The position numbers were made by a program, and so were the translations under genes. This document shows, piece by piece, positions 45,060 through 56,881 of a DNA stretch of 64,000 nucleotides. Within the stretch, counting starts at the first letter, position 1. Each line of letters starts with the position of its first letter. Origin of the DNA: Rhodocollybia butyracea (taxonomy: Eukaryota; Basidiomycota; Agaricomycetes; Agaricales; Omphalotaceae); assembly GCA_015501585.1 (NCBI GenBank), contig JADNRY010000179.1:62001-126000 (forward strand). Reading direction: 5' to 3'. The notes under the pieces are model-generated. The model worked only from the letters and a program-made list of their open reading frames with translations. It was not told the origin of the DNA and did not search any database.

Positions 45060-47676
45060 TCAAAGAGATTGTTGTGGTACAAAAGAAGGCAAAACATGTG
45101 GGAAATAAATAGGCACCCACAAAAAAAAACTTTGTGTTTTCTGCAGAATTATGAAAAGTGCAATAAGATTTTGAGAAAGTTTTTCAAAATCCTTGCAGCC
45201 CAGAAAGAAGAACTCATCAATGATAAGAGTGCGTGTGGGTTCGAAGCGGGTAGTGAGTGATTTAAGAGCATTGGAATTGTTCTTTGTGAGAGCATTCCTC
45301 TTCACACGTAGGGAAGCTTCAGAATGAATAGTAGAACCATGGATGTTACTTGCTGCAACACCAGTTGGAGCAGTGAATGTAAGTTCCATAGAGCAACCAA
45401 TTTCCATATAAAATGCACATAGCGCATCATACAGGTGTGACTTGCCACTTTCGCCTGGTCCCCCCACAATGAAATGAAAGGGCTCCTGTTGCGGATTTTG
45501 GAGCCTTTGCATACGGTCATTGACTAAAAGTAGAAAAGCAAGTTTTTGGCGTTGATTGAGAGTGAATGATTCAGCAATTGCCAAGGCAATCTGTTTCCAG
45601 TTGTCAAGTTTGGTCCAAATACTATCGTCACCTTGGTTTGCATGTGCAATCATCGAGCACAAATGTTCCTTTTCTTTAGTGAAGGTGGTTAGACGAGGTT
45701 CAGCAGGAGTGTAACAGGGCACATGTTTCTGTTTCTGAGTGGTAGATTGAATGTTGGATTCTTCTGCAAGGAAAATGGTGAGTGTATAACAGGTAAGGGC
45801 TTGGTTAGCATGCTTATGGACTCGAGCTTTCAGAACTGCAGCTCATTCTGCTGCCAGAAGTTCAGTAGCACTCTGGACAGTCTCTCAATCCATGTCATCA
45901 GCCTCAGATGCACAGCCAAAATAATTTGAATTTCCAGATGAAATCTGGGAGGGAGGAGAATAGAACCCAGTGCTCTCAGCTAAAGCAATAACTGCAGCAG
46001 TAGTTGATTGGGTCCGCACACCACACCGTTCCTGGAACCCATCAAGATCTTCAGATTCAGAGAGAGAGTCATTGAAATCAACAGGTGAAGATTGACCGAG
46101 CTGCCAGTCGATATCATTATCAAGCTCATCATCAAGAGACAAAGGGTCGCCAAAGTCATTTTGAGCCTGAAACTCTGAACGCTGCATGCAATGTTTTACA
46201 GAAAAGTCATCTGCAGCCAGTCTACACTCCCATTGTTTTTGCATATGATCAATGACTTGAAGTTTTGAGGAGGGTAGGGATTTGATTAACATTGACAGTG
46301 CATCTGACCAGGAAGTGGAATTTGGCTTCAAGATTCCATTTTCTGGAGATCGTGACCAGGGACAAAAAAGAGCTAACATGACAATTGCATACTTTTCTGC
46401 CTGGCCTTCCAGGTTGCGTCTTGGAATTGCATAGCCAGATAGTACAGGAATATGGCGTACATGCCTGCAGCAAAGGATATGTGTCTCAATCTGTGGATGG
46501 CCAGGATAGAATGTGAACTCTTGAAAATTTTGTTCTGAATCTAAGGTTCTTATCAATATAGAATAACAGAAACTATTCAAGGAGCATTTACTGTCACCTT
46601 CACAGTCAGAGTCTTGTTCACTGCCACTCCAATTCATGGAAGCCAATAGTTTTGATTTCCGTCATATTTTTTCATATTCACCAAATTGATCCCACATACA
46701 GGTATTCTCCAAGTGAAGTGGCCAATAAAGAATATCAAATACCAGAGAGTGTATTATGGGGGCCTCTGTACTGTCTTTCAAAGTGACAAGATCATCTGGA
46801 TGAAGAACATCACAATTGGAAGAATCATCACTGAGAATTAATGAGTTCAGCCATTAAACACTGAGGGAAAAATAAATTTGTACATGGCATCAATATTATC
46901 ACCATCTTCTTGACTTGGACCTAGAGTGGAAAACAGACTAGATGGAGGATGAAGGGGGAAATGAGTTGGTGAAAGCCATCTGAGCAACTTTGACCAGTAA
47001 TACACAGTGAATTGAGCATCAGTAATGTGATTACCAATTCCAAGCAAAGAGCAAGCGACTTGTTGCCCAGACAGTTCCTGACGGCCATTAATTTGATTGA
47101 GAGTTTTTAGAAGAAGTTTTCAACAACGCTCCTGCACTGAATCTATTGGCAAATCTTCTTCCAGTTTCCGTAAAGAAGCAGTAGCAGCAGCTAAAGCACT
47201 CATAATGACCGCAGAGTCAAGAGAGGCTTTTGCAGTGTAGTTGCTCATGTAGATACTCAGTGCCATCCCAAAAGCACCTGAGCCTACAAATTTTCCATCT
47301 GTATTGCATTGCATAGAACCGCTGACAAGGGCATTATATGCAACTACCTTACCATCTGTCCTCTGAAAATGGATTTTACCATCATCATCCATGAAGGTTT
47401 CTGGAGCCAAATCGATGGATAATCAAAACAGCAGAGTTTATTTCGTTCATTGAGAGTGAGTGAAGACATGGAGCAAGAAATTTTCTTGAAACAGGTGTTG
47501 CCGTGAGAATGGGATTGACCAGAAGCATCAAGTACTTCACAGAAAAAACTGTGACCAGATTTCTTCAAAGTTATCAGAGTCAGGATGTGGAGGGCGGCCA
47601 AGAATGCAATTTCTGTTCTGTAGTGAATCTGCAGGATATGTATTGGGAGGAAGTTCTCGTAGGAATATGCTGTCAA
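45060..47676 (-). pseudogene. Helitron Rep-helicase relict, missing the Rep N-terminus
   Basis: Pieces of a Helitron replicase-helicase in correct order on the minus strand. First is the region before the helicase (47676-47120: CCFDYPS, then APETFMDDDGKIHFQ and MALSIYMSNYTAKASLDSAV). The typical QVACSLLGIGNHITDAQF block is near 47060. The linker at 46646-45885 has the Helitron-type FYPGHPQIETHILC and IPRRNLEGQAEKYAIVML. The helicase start (45722-45060) holds the Q-like motif LNQRQKLAFLLL, Walker A GGPGESGKSH, APTGVAASNIHG and Walker B LIIDEFFFLG. Breaks are a frameshift near 47400, a TGA at about 47119 and loss of motifs III-VI. The HUH nuclease part is absent: the frame ends about 30 bp from the Gypsy LTR at 47708, which probably separated it. 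Confidence 0.8.
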
Positions 47677-47707
47677 GCCAAGAAAACAAACGGTTTTGGA
47701 AAATTCC

Positions 47708-48236
47708 TGTCATGCCCCGTACTCCCGTACTCCATCGCGTCTCGCCCCGTCAATTCCGCTACCGCTCGTCATCCCGCCAATCCCGCTCATGAACTTAGAC
47801 CAATTGTGCTAACCATAGCCGACGTCCCGATCCATTTGTAACTCTTTTCACCAATCGTATCCGATATTAGCCAGTTTCCGTCTCCCTAGATGCCTTGTTC
47901 TATTTCGAGGTATGCCCTTGTATTACTTCCGTTCCCGCTCGTCCTTTGTAGTTTCCTTCCCTTTCACCTTACTCAATCGCCTAAGTACTTTTTGCGACCC
48001 TGTACATTTCCATTCTTCTTAAATACTCGTTCGATATCTCTGATACCTTAGATTTGCTATATTGAAACAACCCCCCAGTTACCGACTCATTTCCCGACTT
48101 ATCAGTTTCTTTTACTCTATTTCTTCACTCTATTGTTTTCTTCACTCCGCAATATACTCTCTTCGATTCCGATTCATTGCGCTCTATCAAGTCAGCTTCC
48201 GCTCGACTTTCCGCCGCCAATAACTCGTCTTTGAAA
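47708..48236 (+). repeat. Gypsy 5' LTR (right boundary approximate)
   Basis: The left end TGTCATGCCCCG is clear. The right end is placed before GCGCCCAGCGGG (48247-48258), which resembles a Gypsy primer-binding region, but no second LTR copy is available to fix it. No target-site duplication can be tested. Confidence 0.6.
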
Positions 48237-51200
48237 ACGCTTGCGCCCAGCGGGTCCTACCCTTAGAGTCGGAAACTCATTCCGTTCCTAGGCTTACTCG
48301 TACGGTTCATTCTATTACACTTCCGGATTCCGTTCGTACGTTTCACGTCGTCGCTATTCCCAGATCGAGTACACTATCATCGAATCATCCCGTCGGAAAC
48401 GTTCCGCCACTTCTATTCGAGATAGTACATCAACCCGTCGCAACAAGGATCCGCCTAGATCCTTACATTATAGCAAATCTCTTATCGACTAGGGAATGTC
48501 TTATACGACGACCGGAGACTCCAGCATGACAAAAAAACAGCAAAAGGAATCGTAAGGGAAGAACAAAGACACTTCAGCCCCTTCGAGTTCTTCGGCACCA
48601 GCCCAGAGACATCATCGACGTCTTTTGACGATACCCCTACCGAAATTCTCCCAGGAAACTTTGCTCTATTCAATCCACCTCCCGAACCAGGCGATAACCC
48701 CATGACGCCGGGTATAAGCTATACGCCTCCCCAATACCCACCAGTTCATGGCACAACCTTGGTTCCAACACCTGTCACGGAAAACGTCCCTCAGATTCGG
48801 TTTAACTTTCCGCCTACCAGTACCAGGACCCAACTCTCTCCCGTCACAGAAGAGGTGATAACCCCGGGTGCTCAACAACGGATTCCAACCCCTAGGGACG
48901 CTACCACATCTCCGGCACAACCGACCTTTCACCATGGATCACAGGATTGGCGCATTAACTACACGGCCGACTACAGCCGCCAACATAGAGTCCTCAGCCC
49001 ACCCATGACCGCTAACGGAATGCCCATGGTCCTCCAACAGCGAGTTTGCAGACAATGCTCAATCTTGAGGATCTTATTCGTATCCAAAGGGTGACTACAA
49101 CCGGTATTTTGGCTGTCCTTCATTACTTGTTTCACGAAATGGGTATTCGAGTTCAACCTACGGTAACTTTCGACGACTTGCGGCAACGGTTCTTCGCATT
49201 AGTTTCTACTCAATTCGACGAAGTACTCGCTAATGCCACTACCAGGAGTTTCTTAGAATCGGTCACCAACTATAACGACGTACTCTGGATGTACAATCTT
49301 CTTTTGGACCCGACCGTATTGCGACGCGCCACTCACAACGAACAACATACGCCCATACCTTCCGGGTATCCGCTGGTAGGAGACGGTACTAGGAACCTGG
49401 ATACTATGAATCCCAAAGCCCGCGCTCTTTACAAAATGGCTATAGATGCACGCAATAGAAGAGAACCTTCGCTAACGGAATACTCTCCTATATTCGAAAC
49501 AAGGATCTACCTGGAACAGCGCGCTCGTACGGTAACCATCCCGCCAACAACCACCGGAACAGTTAATATTCGTCGGGAAAGACTACGCGTACTCACGGCA
49601 ACTAGCGCAATGGTTATGCCCAACCCGATGCGCAAAACTAGGGAACATCACGTTGAATTCGGACACACGCAATACTTGTTCACCCCAATTTGGAGTGACG
49701 CTGACCAGGAAAGGGCTATGGCAAGTATTCGCGAAGATAACGCTTCTCATTTAAGCAGCAGTAGGGATCGCTACCTTTACTGGATAGCTCGGTCGGATCG
49801 CTTTATGCTAGGTATGCCACACGTAACGCATGAATTAGCAATCCAAGGAGAAAACCTTTTCGAGAACGCAAGGCGCTATGCTAGGGACCCCACCACATAT
49901 CTGGTACGACAACTAGATATAGGGGAACGAGTACCCAGGACACACGAGCCATACGAGTTGTCTCCAACATTCTCGACAATAGCGCAACAACCGCCCGGTC
50001 TAAACAGGAACACTTGACTATCACCTCACAATCGGCAACCGTTAACCGAGCCCAGGACCGACCTCTCTCACCGCCTAAACCGCCTTCCAGGCCAGCATCG
50101 GGACAAGCGCCAACATCACCTAGAATTCTACAAGGGGGAGTACCTCCTAGAGACCAGGCGCGATTAAGCGAATGGACGGCACGAGCAGGGAATATGGAAT
50201 TGCAAAGGCCAAAAACTACTTCCCTCCCATTCCATACGCTACTAAACCAAAGAGTCCACCTTTAGAATCCACACCTGCCCAGTCCACGTTACCTGTTCAT
50301 TTCATGTTGGACCAAAACCCATTCGCTAGCGGCAGTAATTCGGCGCATTCCTTGGGACAAGCAGTGACGACCTTATCGGGACAAGGGCAAACGGCTTGGG
50401 ATTTTGGATTCCCTCGACAGGAACCACCACACCAGATACCGTTAGAACCCCCTGTGATTGCGACAGCAACAACGCAATCTCGACCAGGTTTTTGGGAACA
50501 ATACGCGACAACAGCCTCGATGTACAATCTGCCAGTGCCAGTACCCTACGAACAACAGCAGAGCGTTCAACCACCCAGAATCACGGTACAGCAATTGTTG
50601 CATCAACCTCCAGTCGTAATGCACAATCCTCAGCAGTATTTCCAACAACCGATCCCAACGCCTCAGTCATTCGTACCATCCACGTTCGCATACAGTGGTC
50701 AGGGAGTATCGCCCAGAAGTCAACAACCAAGAACCCATACGATGAATTTACACTCCATGTCGGACACGCGTGCAACTGGATTTTTACCCAGAGGATCCAG
50801 AAATATAGCGCCGCAAACACCAAGATCGCCACCATGCCAACAGGGGACAGCCGCTCCACAACGGGCTACAGGGGGAGGAGGACCACCAGGAGGTGGACCG
50901 CCACGAGGGGGAGGAGGACACAATCCCGACGACGGGGGAGACAGCGACGGTAGCGATAACGACAACGACGATGAAGATGAGGCACCAATGCCGCCGCCAG
51001 GGGTCCCGCATAGATTACCGCCAGGAAGAGGCTTCCAAGGCCCTCCAGAACCTCCTGGACCCCCAGGAAGAGAACCACCTCCACACATGGCGAATCCCCC
51101 AAACGATCAGGCATATGTCTACTACCCACCAAATCAATGGATTCCGCTAAACATCCAACGAGGAGGACAAGGGGATCAAACTCCTCCCGGAGTGGACCGG

Positions 51201-51832
51201 GCTTTGGCAGATGCTTGGAAAGAGAAAATCGCTTTGGAATCGAAACTAGACACGGCGAAGCCAGACAATTTTACGGGAAGGAATAAAGATGCTTGGCTTC
51301 CATGGCTATCATCGGTATTACGAGTGTTCAAGGCAAAACCAACACTATTCGAAGACAAAGCCAGTCGCGTTGCCTATGCGATCTCATTCCTACGGGAAGC
51401 AGCAGCCTCTCATTACGACAACCTGACGCGCCAGGAAGAAGCTACAGGAATAGAGAATGCCGCAATTCATGAATGGAACGCGTTCGGACAGGAATTCCAG
51501 GCTAGGTTTGGTATATTCGATCCGATGGGCCATGCCCAAACTCAACTTGATGAGATTCGACAGCTTCAAAATGAAGACTTCGCGTCCTTCATCATCCGAT
51601 GGGAGGAATTGGCGTATTGCACTGGGTATAACGAACACACCATGATTAACTGCCTCCGGAAATCCGTCGCCAGCTGGCTTGACGTCAATATTTCTTCGCA
51701 ACCAATGAGGCCAACGACGCTGACAGAATGGATTCGTCGCTACCAGGAACTTGATGCTTCATGGCGTCAGAATCCGTCCCAACAAGGTAGAATGCAACAG
51801 GGAGGCTTACCAGGGTTCCTTCCGCAGGCACA

Positions 51833-52151
51833 TGTTGAGCAGTGGACCGGATGGAGGGAGAAGCACGAAGCTAGAAGACAAAGATAAATATATAATCTTA
51901 GTGGTGGTAGGACACTATAAACTATACCTAGAAGACAAAGATAAATATATACTATCAAAGTATATCAGCATGAAGTAAGGTAAAGTCTAAATAAAAGAAT
52001 ACTCACATCTTAGTGGTGGTAGGACACTAAGATGTGACGAAGGCAATGAAACGAAGTAAAACTTCAGCTTAGTAACATAATTTGGAATAATAAATAAAGA
52101 AAGGACAAAGCGACGCATAGGCCGCCGTGTATGGAACGTGATAAATCAACA
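51833..52151 (-). repeat. Copia 2 3' LTR
   Basis: 319 bp, identical to 56563-56881. Internally it carries two copies of AGAAGACAAAGATAAATATA and two of TTAGTGGTGGTAGGACACTA. On the minus strand the first gives two TATATATTTATC TATA-like boxes. The adjoining minus-strand GAGGGGGGG (52152-52160) is the polypurine tract. Confidence 0.95.
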
Positions 52152-52178
52152 CCCCCCCTCGAGCCAAAGACGGCGTAA

Positions 52179-55100
52179 TTAAGAAGAAGGAAATTGAGAA
52201 AGACCAAGAAGAGAACGGAAACGTACAAATTTAACACAAGCAAGAGACTTCGTAAAGATATCTGCAATCATGTCATCTGTGGGTACATACTTGACAATAC
52301 CTTGTTTAAGTTCAACAACTTGACGAATAAAATGAAAATGAATGTCAATATGTTTAGTACGAGCATGAAAAGTAGAATCTTTTGATAATCGAATAGCTCC
52401 TTGATTATCACAGCAAAGAGTAGTTGGATCATCCATAGACTGAAAGAGTTCAGTGAACAACTTTCGGATCCAAATAAGTTCCTTCGAGGCATGCGTGAGT
52501 GCAACATATTCCGACTCAGTACTGGAGAGAGTGACAATTGGCTGTTTCTTTGCGCTCCAAGAAATAGCGCCATCACCAAAGAAGAACACATAGCCTGAGT
52601 ATGAATGCCTGTGCAAAAGCTGGCCCCAATCTGCATCGGAAAATCCATGAACTGAGAGGGGACCACGACCTCCAAGAACTAGGATAAAATCCAAAGTGCA
52701 GTTCAAGTACCTGTAAATCCGAATGACTGCAACCCAGTGGGTTGTGTGAGGTTCATGCATATAACATGCAACAATCGAAACGGAATAAGTGATATCCAGG
52801 CGAGAGATCCTAGATGCGTACTGAAGTGATCCAACAGCTTCACGATAAGTAACAACCTCGGAAGGAGTAAGGAGAGTAGGAGAAACGCTAGGAGAATTAA
52901 CCGATAGGTCAATACCTGGTTCCATGGGAGTAGTGACAGGTTGAGCGTGCTCTTGACCAAATCGCTTGACAATGCGTTCAAGATATCCTCGTTGGCTAAT
53001 AGTGATAGTGCAATCTTTGAGGTTGCGCGTAACAGCAAATCCGAGAAGCCAGTTAATCTGGCCAAGGAATTTCATGTCAAAGCGTGAGGAAAGTGTTGAC
53101 TTGAGCTGATCCATCGAGTCATCATTGTCAGCAATCATTGTGAAGTCATCTGTAGCGGCTCCAAAAATCTGATATCTATCGCTGTTAGACTTATAGAAGA
53201 CAGCAGGGTCAGCATGGCAAACCGAAAAGCCTCCATCCAAAGCTTCTTTACGAAGCTTCTGATACCATTCATGACCGCCTTGCTTACTACCATACAGTGG
53301 TTTCAGCAATTTACAGACAACATCTTCTCCAACAAGATCAGCAGGAATGGTACGGAATTGAGAATAGAGTGGCGGGAGCTCCATATAAAGCTCGTTATGA
53401 AGTTCAGCCTGTAAGTAGGCATTCTTCACATCCGCCTGTTCGATTTTAGCACCTTTTGATGCGCCAACCGATAATAAAAGTCGGAGTGTCTCAGGCTTGA
53501 CAACTGGAGCAAAGGTTTCAGAGAAATCTACTCCAAAAATTTGGGAGTAGCCTCCAACGACGATCCGGGCCTTGTAACGAACAACAACGTTCTGGTCGTT
53601 TAATTTCCGGACAAGTACGGCGCGGGATTTCGCGACATTCGTGCCGCGCGGGCGCTTAACTAAGCGCCAAGTGTCGAAACTTTCACAACTCGTTAGCTCT
53701 TCCTCATACCCTTGTGTCCACTCTGCTGCTTCCTTTGACCTCAATGCCTCTTGGATTGTTCGAGGCCCATCTTCAGCAGCTAATAGCCACTCGTGCTTAA
53801 ACCCTGTGTTGAATAGCAGGTCCTCTTCTTCATCTCCATACACAGCATCAAAAATTGCTGTAGGAGCAATTCCTGAGGATTTTGACATCCTGTTGACATT
53901 GTAGTAGCCTGGAGCGGGTCTAGAGCGGCGTGGACGCGATTCATCCTCGACTTGAGGATCAGGAGAAGGAGAAGGGGATGGAATGGAAGTTAGTGGAGAT
54001 GGAGGGTCATATGGAGGAATAGGAGAAGGATTTTGAATGTTGGGAGTCCCAGAAGGTTGAGACGATTTTAGAGGTGAGTTTTTCGAAGTTTGTTGGTGTT
54101 GGCCAGAGGGATTGACTATTTCCGTGTCCCCCTCAATCACGATAGGCACCTCGACGAGAATTTCATCGGGATTAGCGTAGATATTTCGTTCAACGCTTAC
54201 TTTCCTTTTCGTTGGCCAATAAACTCTATACCCTTTTGATTCTTTGTCCATTCCCATGAACAACACCCTCTCGGCACGAGCATTAAGTTTCGGAGCATCA
54301 ACCTTAACCCAAACTGGAGCGCCGAATTCTCGAAGACCCGATAAATCAGGAATTTCGCCTGTCGCCATCTGATGGGGAGAAATGCGACCTGGTAGCGCAG
54401 CATGGCTGGTCCGGTTCTTTAACCAGACTTTGTGTGATACAGCCTCAGCCCACAAGTTCCGAGGTAATTTACCTCTTCCAAGCATTGCACGCGCGCCTTC
54501 AAGATGGGAGCGATTAGTCCGTTCGGATAGTCCATTGGACTGTGGTGAGTCGTGTACGGTGAGGTGACGTTTAGTACCTCTGCTCTTGAGGTGTGCTGTC
54601 ATTTTCTTGTTCATCCACTTGCCGCCTCGATCTGAACCAAGGATCTTAATCCCCTTACAGTTCCGGTGAGTGGTGATACGAGCCTCGTACGCGACGTAAG
54701 CTTCAAAAGCATCTGACTTTGACGCTAGAAAATCGACATCCTCCTCCCGACTTGATACATCCTTGAAGTTGATGGAATAATTATGACCACCAAGGGAAGT
54801 AATGTCAGCGGGACCCCACAAGTCAACGACAACCTTATCCCCATACTTCTTTGCATCCTTGTTCTCACTATGCTTAGGGAAAGGCTTCCGAGCTGCCTTA
54901 GCCTTAACACAGTCTTCACAGAATCCAACTGATGTTGACGTATCAACATCAATGCCACCAACTAGCTTGTTCTTCAACATGCAGCGAAGAGAGTCTTCGC
55001 TTGGATGACCCATGATACAGTGAAATTCAAACATGGTAAGACGATGTGAAGAAGCAGCGGCAGCGATAAGCGAGGGTTCTGGAGAGGAGGTGGAGCTAAT

Positions 55101-56558
55101 GCGATAGAGATTTCGCGTGAGGGGAATAATACCAATAATGGTACGTTTAGGACGTGGCGAACGGACAGTACACTGACCATCCTCGATAGTAAGGGAGTAC
55201 CCAGCCTTGTCAATACAGCTAACAGAAATCAGCGTAAATGCTAGGGTTGGCGAGTAGTAAGTATCGGTAAGAGTGATTTTTGTTGGGGGCTGTTTTGGGC
55301 CCATAGGAAGGTAAGTGATATAGTCACCCTTTGCCGTAGCATTGAAGACATGACCATCTGCAGTCTTGACTGGAGTTGGTGGGAGTTTGACAAGATTCGT
55401 AAATCTCGAGATATCAGGGGAGAAGTGGCGACTTGCGCCAGAGTCAATAACCTCACCGTGGAGAGTAATGGTTGCAGCTGCTAGTGCATCAGATCCAACA
55501 TGAAAGTTGGATGTGGCTGTAAGTTCGGACGTATCCGAATCTTCACCTATGACAACAAAACTGTAGTTGACGGACGTATCATCATCATTCTTCTTGTCGT
55601 CATCGACTGCTGCTGCAGCTGTCTTTCCCGTCTTTCCCTTTGACTTCTTACCCCCAAACTTCCCTTTCTTCCCTTTATAGTGAGGCGATTGGCCCTCAGA
55701 TCCCCCACCTTTAGCCCAGCATTGGGCTTTAGAATGACCAACATGGTGACAGTTGTCACAAATAAGTTGGGAGCGGTCTACCTTCTGTCCGCCTCCAGGC
55801 TGACTAGATTTAGTCAAAAGGGCAGCCTTAGCTGCCACAAGCGCGGAGTTATTAGCATCGTCGGCCTTTTCCAAGACCTCTTCATCGGCTCGCTGTCTGA
55901 CCTTTTTGATAAGGAAATCAGGTGTAAGATCAGTCGAAGACATTTCGGCGGCAGTTTCAAGCATCTTAAAAAGATCTCGATAGGGGCCGCCACAAGCCTG
56001 ACGAATGTAGGTCATATAGGAGTCCTTCGGAAGTTTGTAGCCCATTCCAGCGAGTTCCTCGTACATTGTAACAAGCTGATCCATTGTTTCACGGACATCA
56101 CCCTCTTCCGGTGTACGGAGATTCAACATCTTGTTCTGTAATGTATCTCGAGCAAGCGGAGTTTTATTCTCGACAATAGAGCAAAGCTTGAGCCAAACAG
56201 CGCTGGCCGTTGTTTCGCCTTTGATCTGCAGGAAGATGGAATTTGGGATGGTGTGGTAGATGATCTCACGAAGCTGAGCTTGTTTCGTGTTGAACTTGTC
56301 AAGTGACTCGTAATATGTTTCGAGTTCATCGTCGGTAAGAGCGGTAGAGTTTCCCGGCAAGAAAAATTGTCCTTTGGTCTCTGTAAGATCCTTCGGAACT
56401 TTTACAGTTCCATTAAGATGACGGCCGAGTCCATTAGACTGTGCCGCATTCGGAATACAAGTTTTGTAGGTAATCCAATTGCTATAGTCATCTTTGAGAG
56501 AAGGAAGGTTGAGAAGTTTAAGTGATTGATTGTTCAAGGACATTTCGCCGGGGCCCAT
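52179..56558 (-). CDS. Copia 2 Gag-Pol polyprotein, 1459 codons, uninterrupted
   Basis: Polyprotein of Gag, protease, integrase, reverse transcriptase and RNase H. Approximate order by residue: UBN2-type Gag from 12 (LKLLNLPSLKDDYSNW); CCHC knuckle near 268 (CDNCHHVGHSKAQC); Lys-rich linker; aspartic protease near 370 (VIDSGASRHFSPD); GAG-pre-integrase near 510 (FHCIMGHPSEDSLRC). Integrase follows with D,D,E in VDLWGPADI, GSDRGGKW and SNGLSERTNRS. Reverse transcriptase has RYKARIVVGGYSQ, EQADVKNAYLQAEL and the catalytic Asp pair in GAATDDFTMIAD. RNase H has WSAKKQPIVTLSSTESEYVA and CDNQGAIRL. The usual YVDD is AxDD-like here. The first ATG (56558) lies inside the primer-binding site; a second at 56543 may be the real start. 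Confidence 0.95.
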   Translation of the reverse strand: MGPGEMSLNNQSLKLLNLPSLKDDYSNWITYKTCIPNAAQSNGLGRHLNGTVKVPKDLTETKGQFFLPGNSTALTDDELETYYESLDKFNTKQAQLREIIYHTIPNSIFLQIKGETTASAVWLKLCSIVENKTPLARDTLQNKMLNLRTPEEGDVRETMDQLVTMYEELAGMGYKLPKDSYMTYIRQACGGPYRDLFKMLETAAEMSSTDLTPDFLIKKVRQRADEEVLEKADDANNSALVAAKAALLTKSSQPGGGQKVDRSQLICDNCHHVGHSKAQCWAKGGGSEGQSPHYKGKKGKFGGKKSKGKTGKTAAAAVDDDKKNDDDTSVNYSFVVIGEDSDTSELTATSNFHVGSDALAAATITLHGEVIDSGASRHFSPDISRFTNLVKLPPTPVKTADGHVFNATAKGDYITYLPMGPKQPPTKITLTDTYYSPTLAFTLISVSCIDKAGYSLTIEDGQCTVRSPRPKRTIIGIIPLTRNLYRISSTSSPEPSLIAAAASSHRLTMFEFHCIMGHPSEDSLRCMLKNKLVGGIDVDTSTSVGFCEDCVKAKAARKPFPKHSENKDAKKYGDKVVVDLWGPADITSLGGHNYSINFKDVSSREEDVDFLASKSDAFEAYVAYEARITTHRNCKGIKILGSDRGGKWMNKKMTAHLKSRGTKRHLTVHDSPQSNGLSERTNRSHLEGARAMLGRGKLPRNLWAEAVSHKVWLKNRTSHAALPGRISPHQMATGEIPDLSGLREFGAPVWVKVDAPKLNARAERVLFMGMDKESKGYRVYWPTKRKVSVERNIYANPDEILVEVPIVIEGDTEIVNPSGQHQQTSKNSPLKSSQPSGTPNIQNPSPIPPYDPPSPLTSIPSPSPSPDPQVEDESRPRRSRPAPGYYNVNRMSKSSGIAPTAIFDAVYGDEEEDLLFNTGFKHEWLLAAEDGPRTIQEALRSKEAAEWTQGYEEELTSCESFDTWRLVKRPRGTNVAKSRAVLVRKLNDQNVVVRYKARIVVGGYSQIFGVDFSETFAPVVKPETLRLLLSVGASKGAKIEQADVKNAYLQAELHNELYMELPPLYSQFRTIPADLVGEDVVCKLLKPLYGSKQGGHEWYQKLRKEALDGGFSVCHADPAVFYKSNSDRYQIFGAATDDFTMIADNDDSMDQLKSTLSSRFDMKFLGQINWLLGFAVTRNLKDCTITISQRGYLERIVKRFGQEHAQPVTTPMEPGIDLSVNSPSVSPTLLTPSEVVTYREAVGSLQYASRISRLDITYSVSIVACYMHEPHTTHWVAVIRIYRYLNCTLDFILVLGGRGPLSVHGFSDADWGQLLHRHSYSGYVFFFGDGAISWSAKKQPIVTLSSTESEYVALTHASKELIWIRKLFTELFQSMDDPTTLCCDNQGAIRLSKDSTFHARTKHIDIHFHFIRQVVELKQGIVKYVPTDDMIADIFTKSLACVKFVRFRSLLGLSQFPSS

Positions 56559-56562
56559 AACC
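56550..56562 (-). other. Copia 2 primer-binding site (half initiator-tRNA type)
   Basis: The minus strand reads GGTTATGGGCCCC directly after the 5' LTR, the same 13-mer as in Copia 1, matching the anticodon arm of initiator tRNA-Met. Confidence 0.75.
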
Positions 56563-56881
56563 TGTTGAGCAGTGGACCGGATGGAGGGAGAAGCACGAAG
56601 CTAGAAGACAAAGATAAATATATAATCTTAGTGGTGGTAGGACACTATAAACTATACCTAGAAGACAAAGATAAATATATACTATCAAAGTATATCAGCA
56701 TGAAGTAAGGTAAAGTCTAAATAAAAGAATACTCACATCTTAGTGGTGGTAGGACACTAAGATGTGACGAAGGCAATGAAACGAAGTAAAACTTCAGCTT
56801 AGTAACATAATTTGGAATAATAAATAAAGAAAGGACAAAGCGACGCATAGGCCGCCGTGTATGGAACGTGATAAATCAACA
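56563..56881 (-). repeat. Copia 2 5' LTR
   Basis: 319 bp, identical to 51833-52151; followed by the target-site copy GCACA at 56882-56886. Confidence 0.95.

Larger units (their letters stand above)
51833..56881 (-). mobile_element. Ty1/Copia LTR retrotransposon 2, apparently intact
   Basis: A 5049-bp element inserted in the Gypsy gag. The 5-bp target-site duplication GCACA (51828-51832 and 56882-56886) is perfect and the two 319-bp LTRs are identical by eye. LTR ends are TGTTGA..TCAACA. A single minus-strand frame of 1459 codons fills the interior. All visible parts needed for transposition are present, so this is the best candidate here for a recently active element. Confidence 0.97.

Noticed and set aside
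50720..51088. Pro/Gly-rich minus-strand ORF (MCGGGSLPGGPGGSGG..)
   Set aside because: It is the complement of the Pro/Gly/Asp-rich part of the Gypsy gag and has no independent support.
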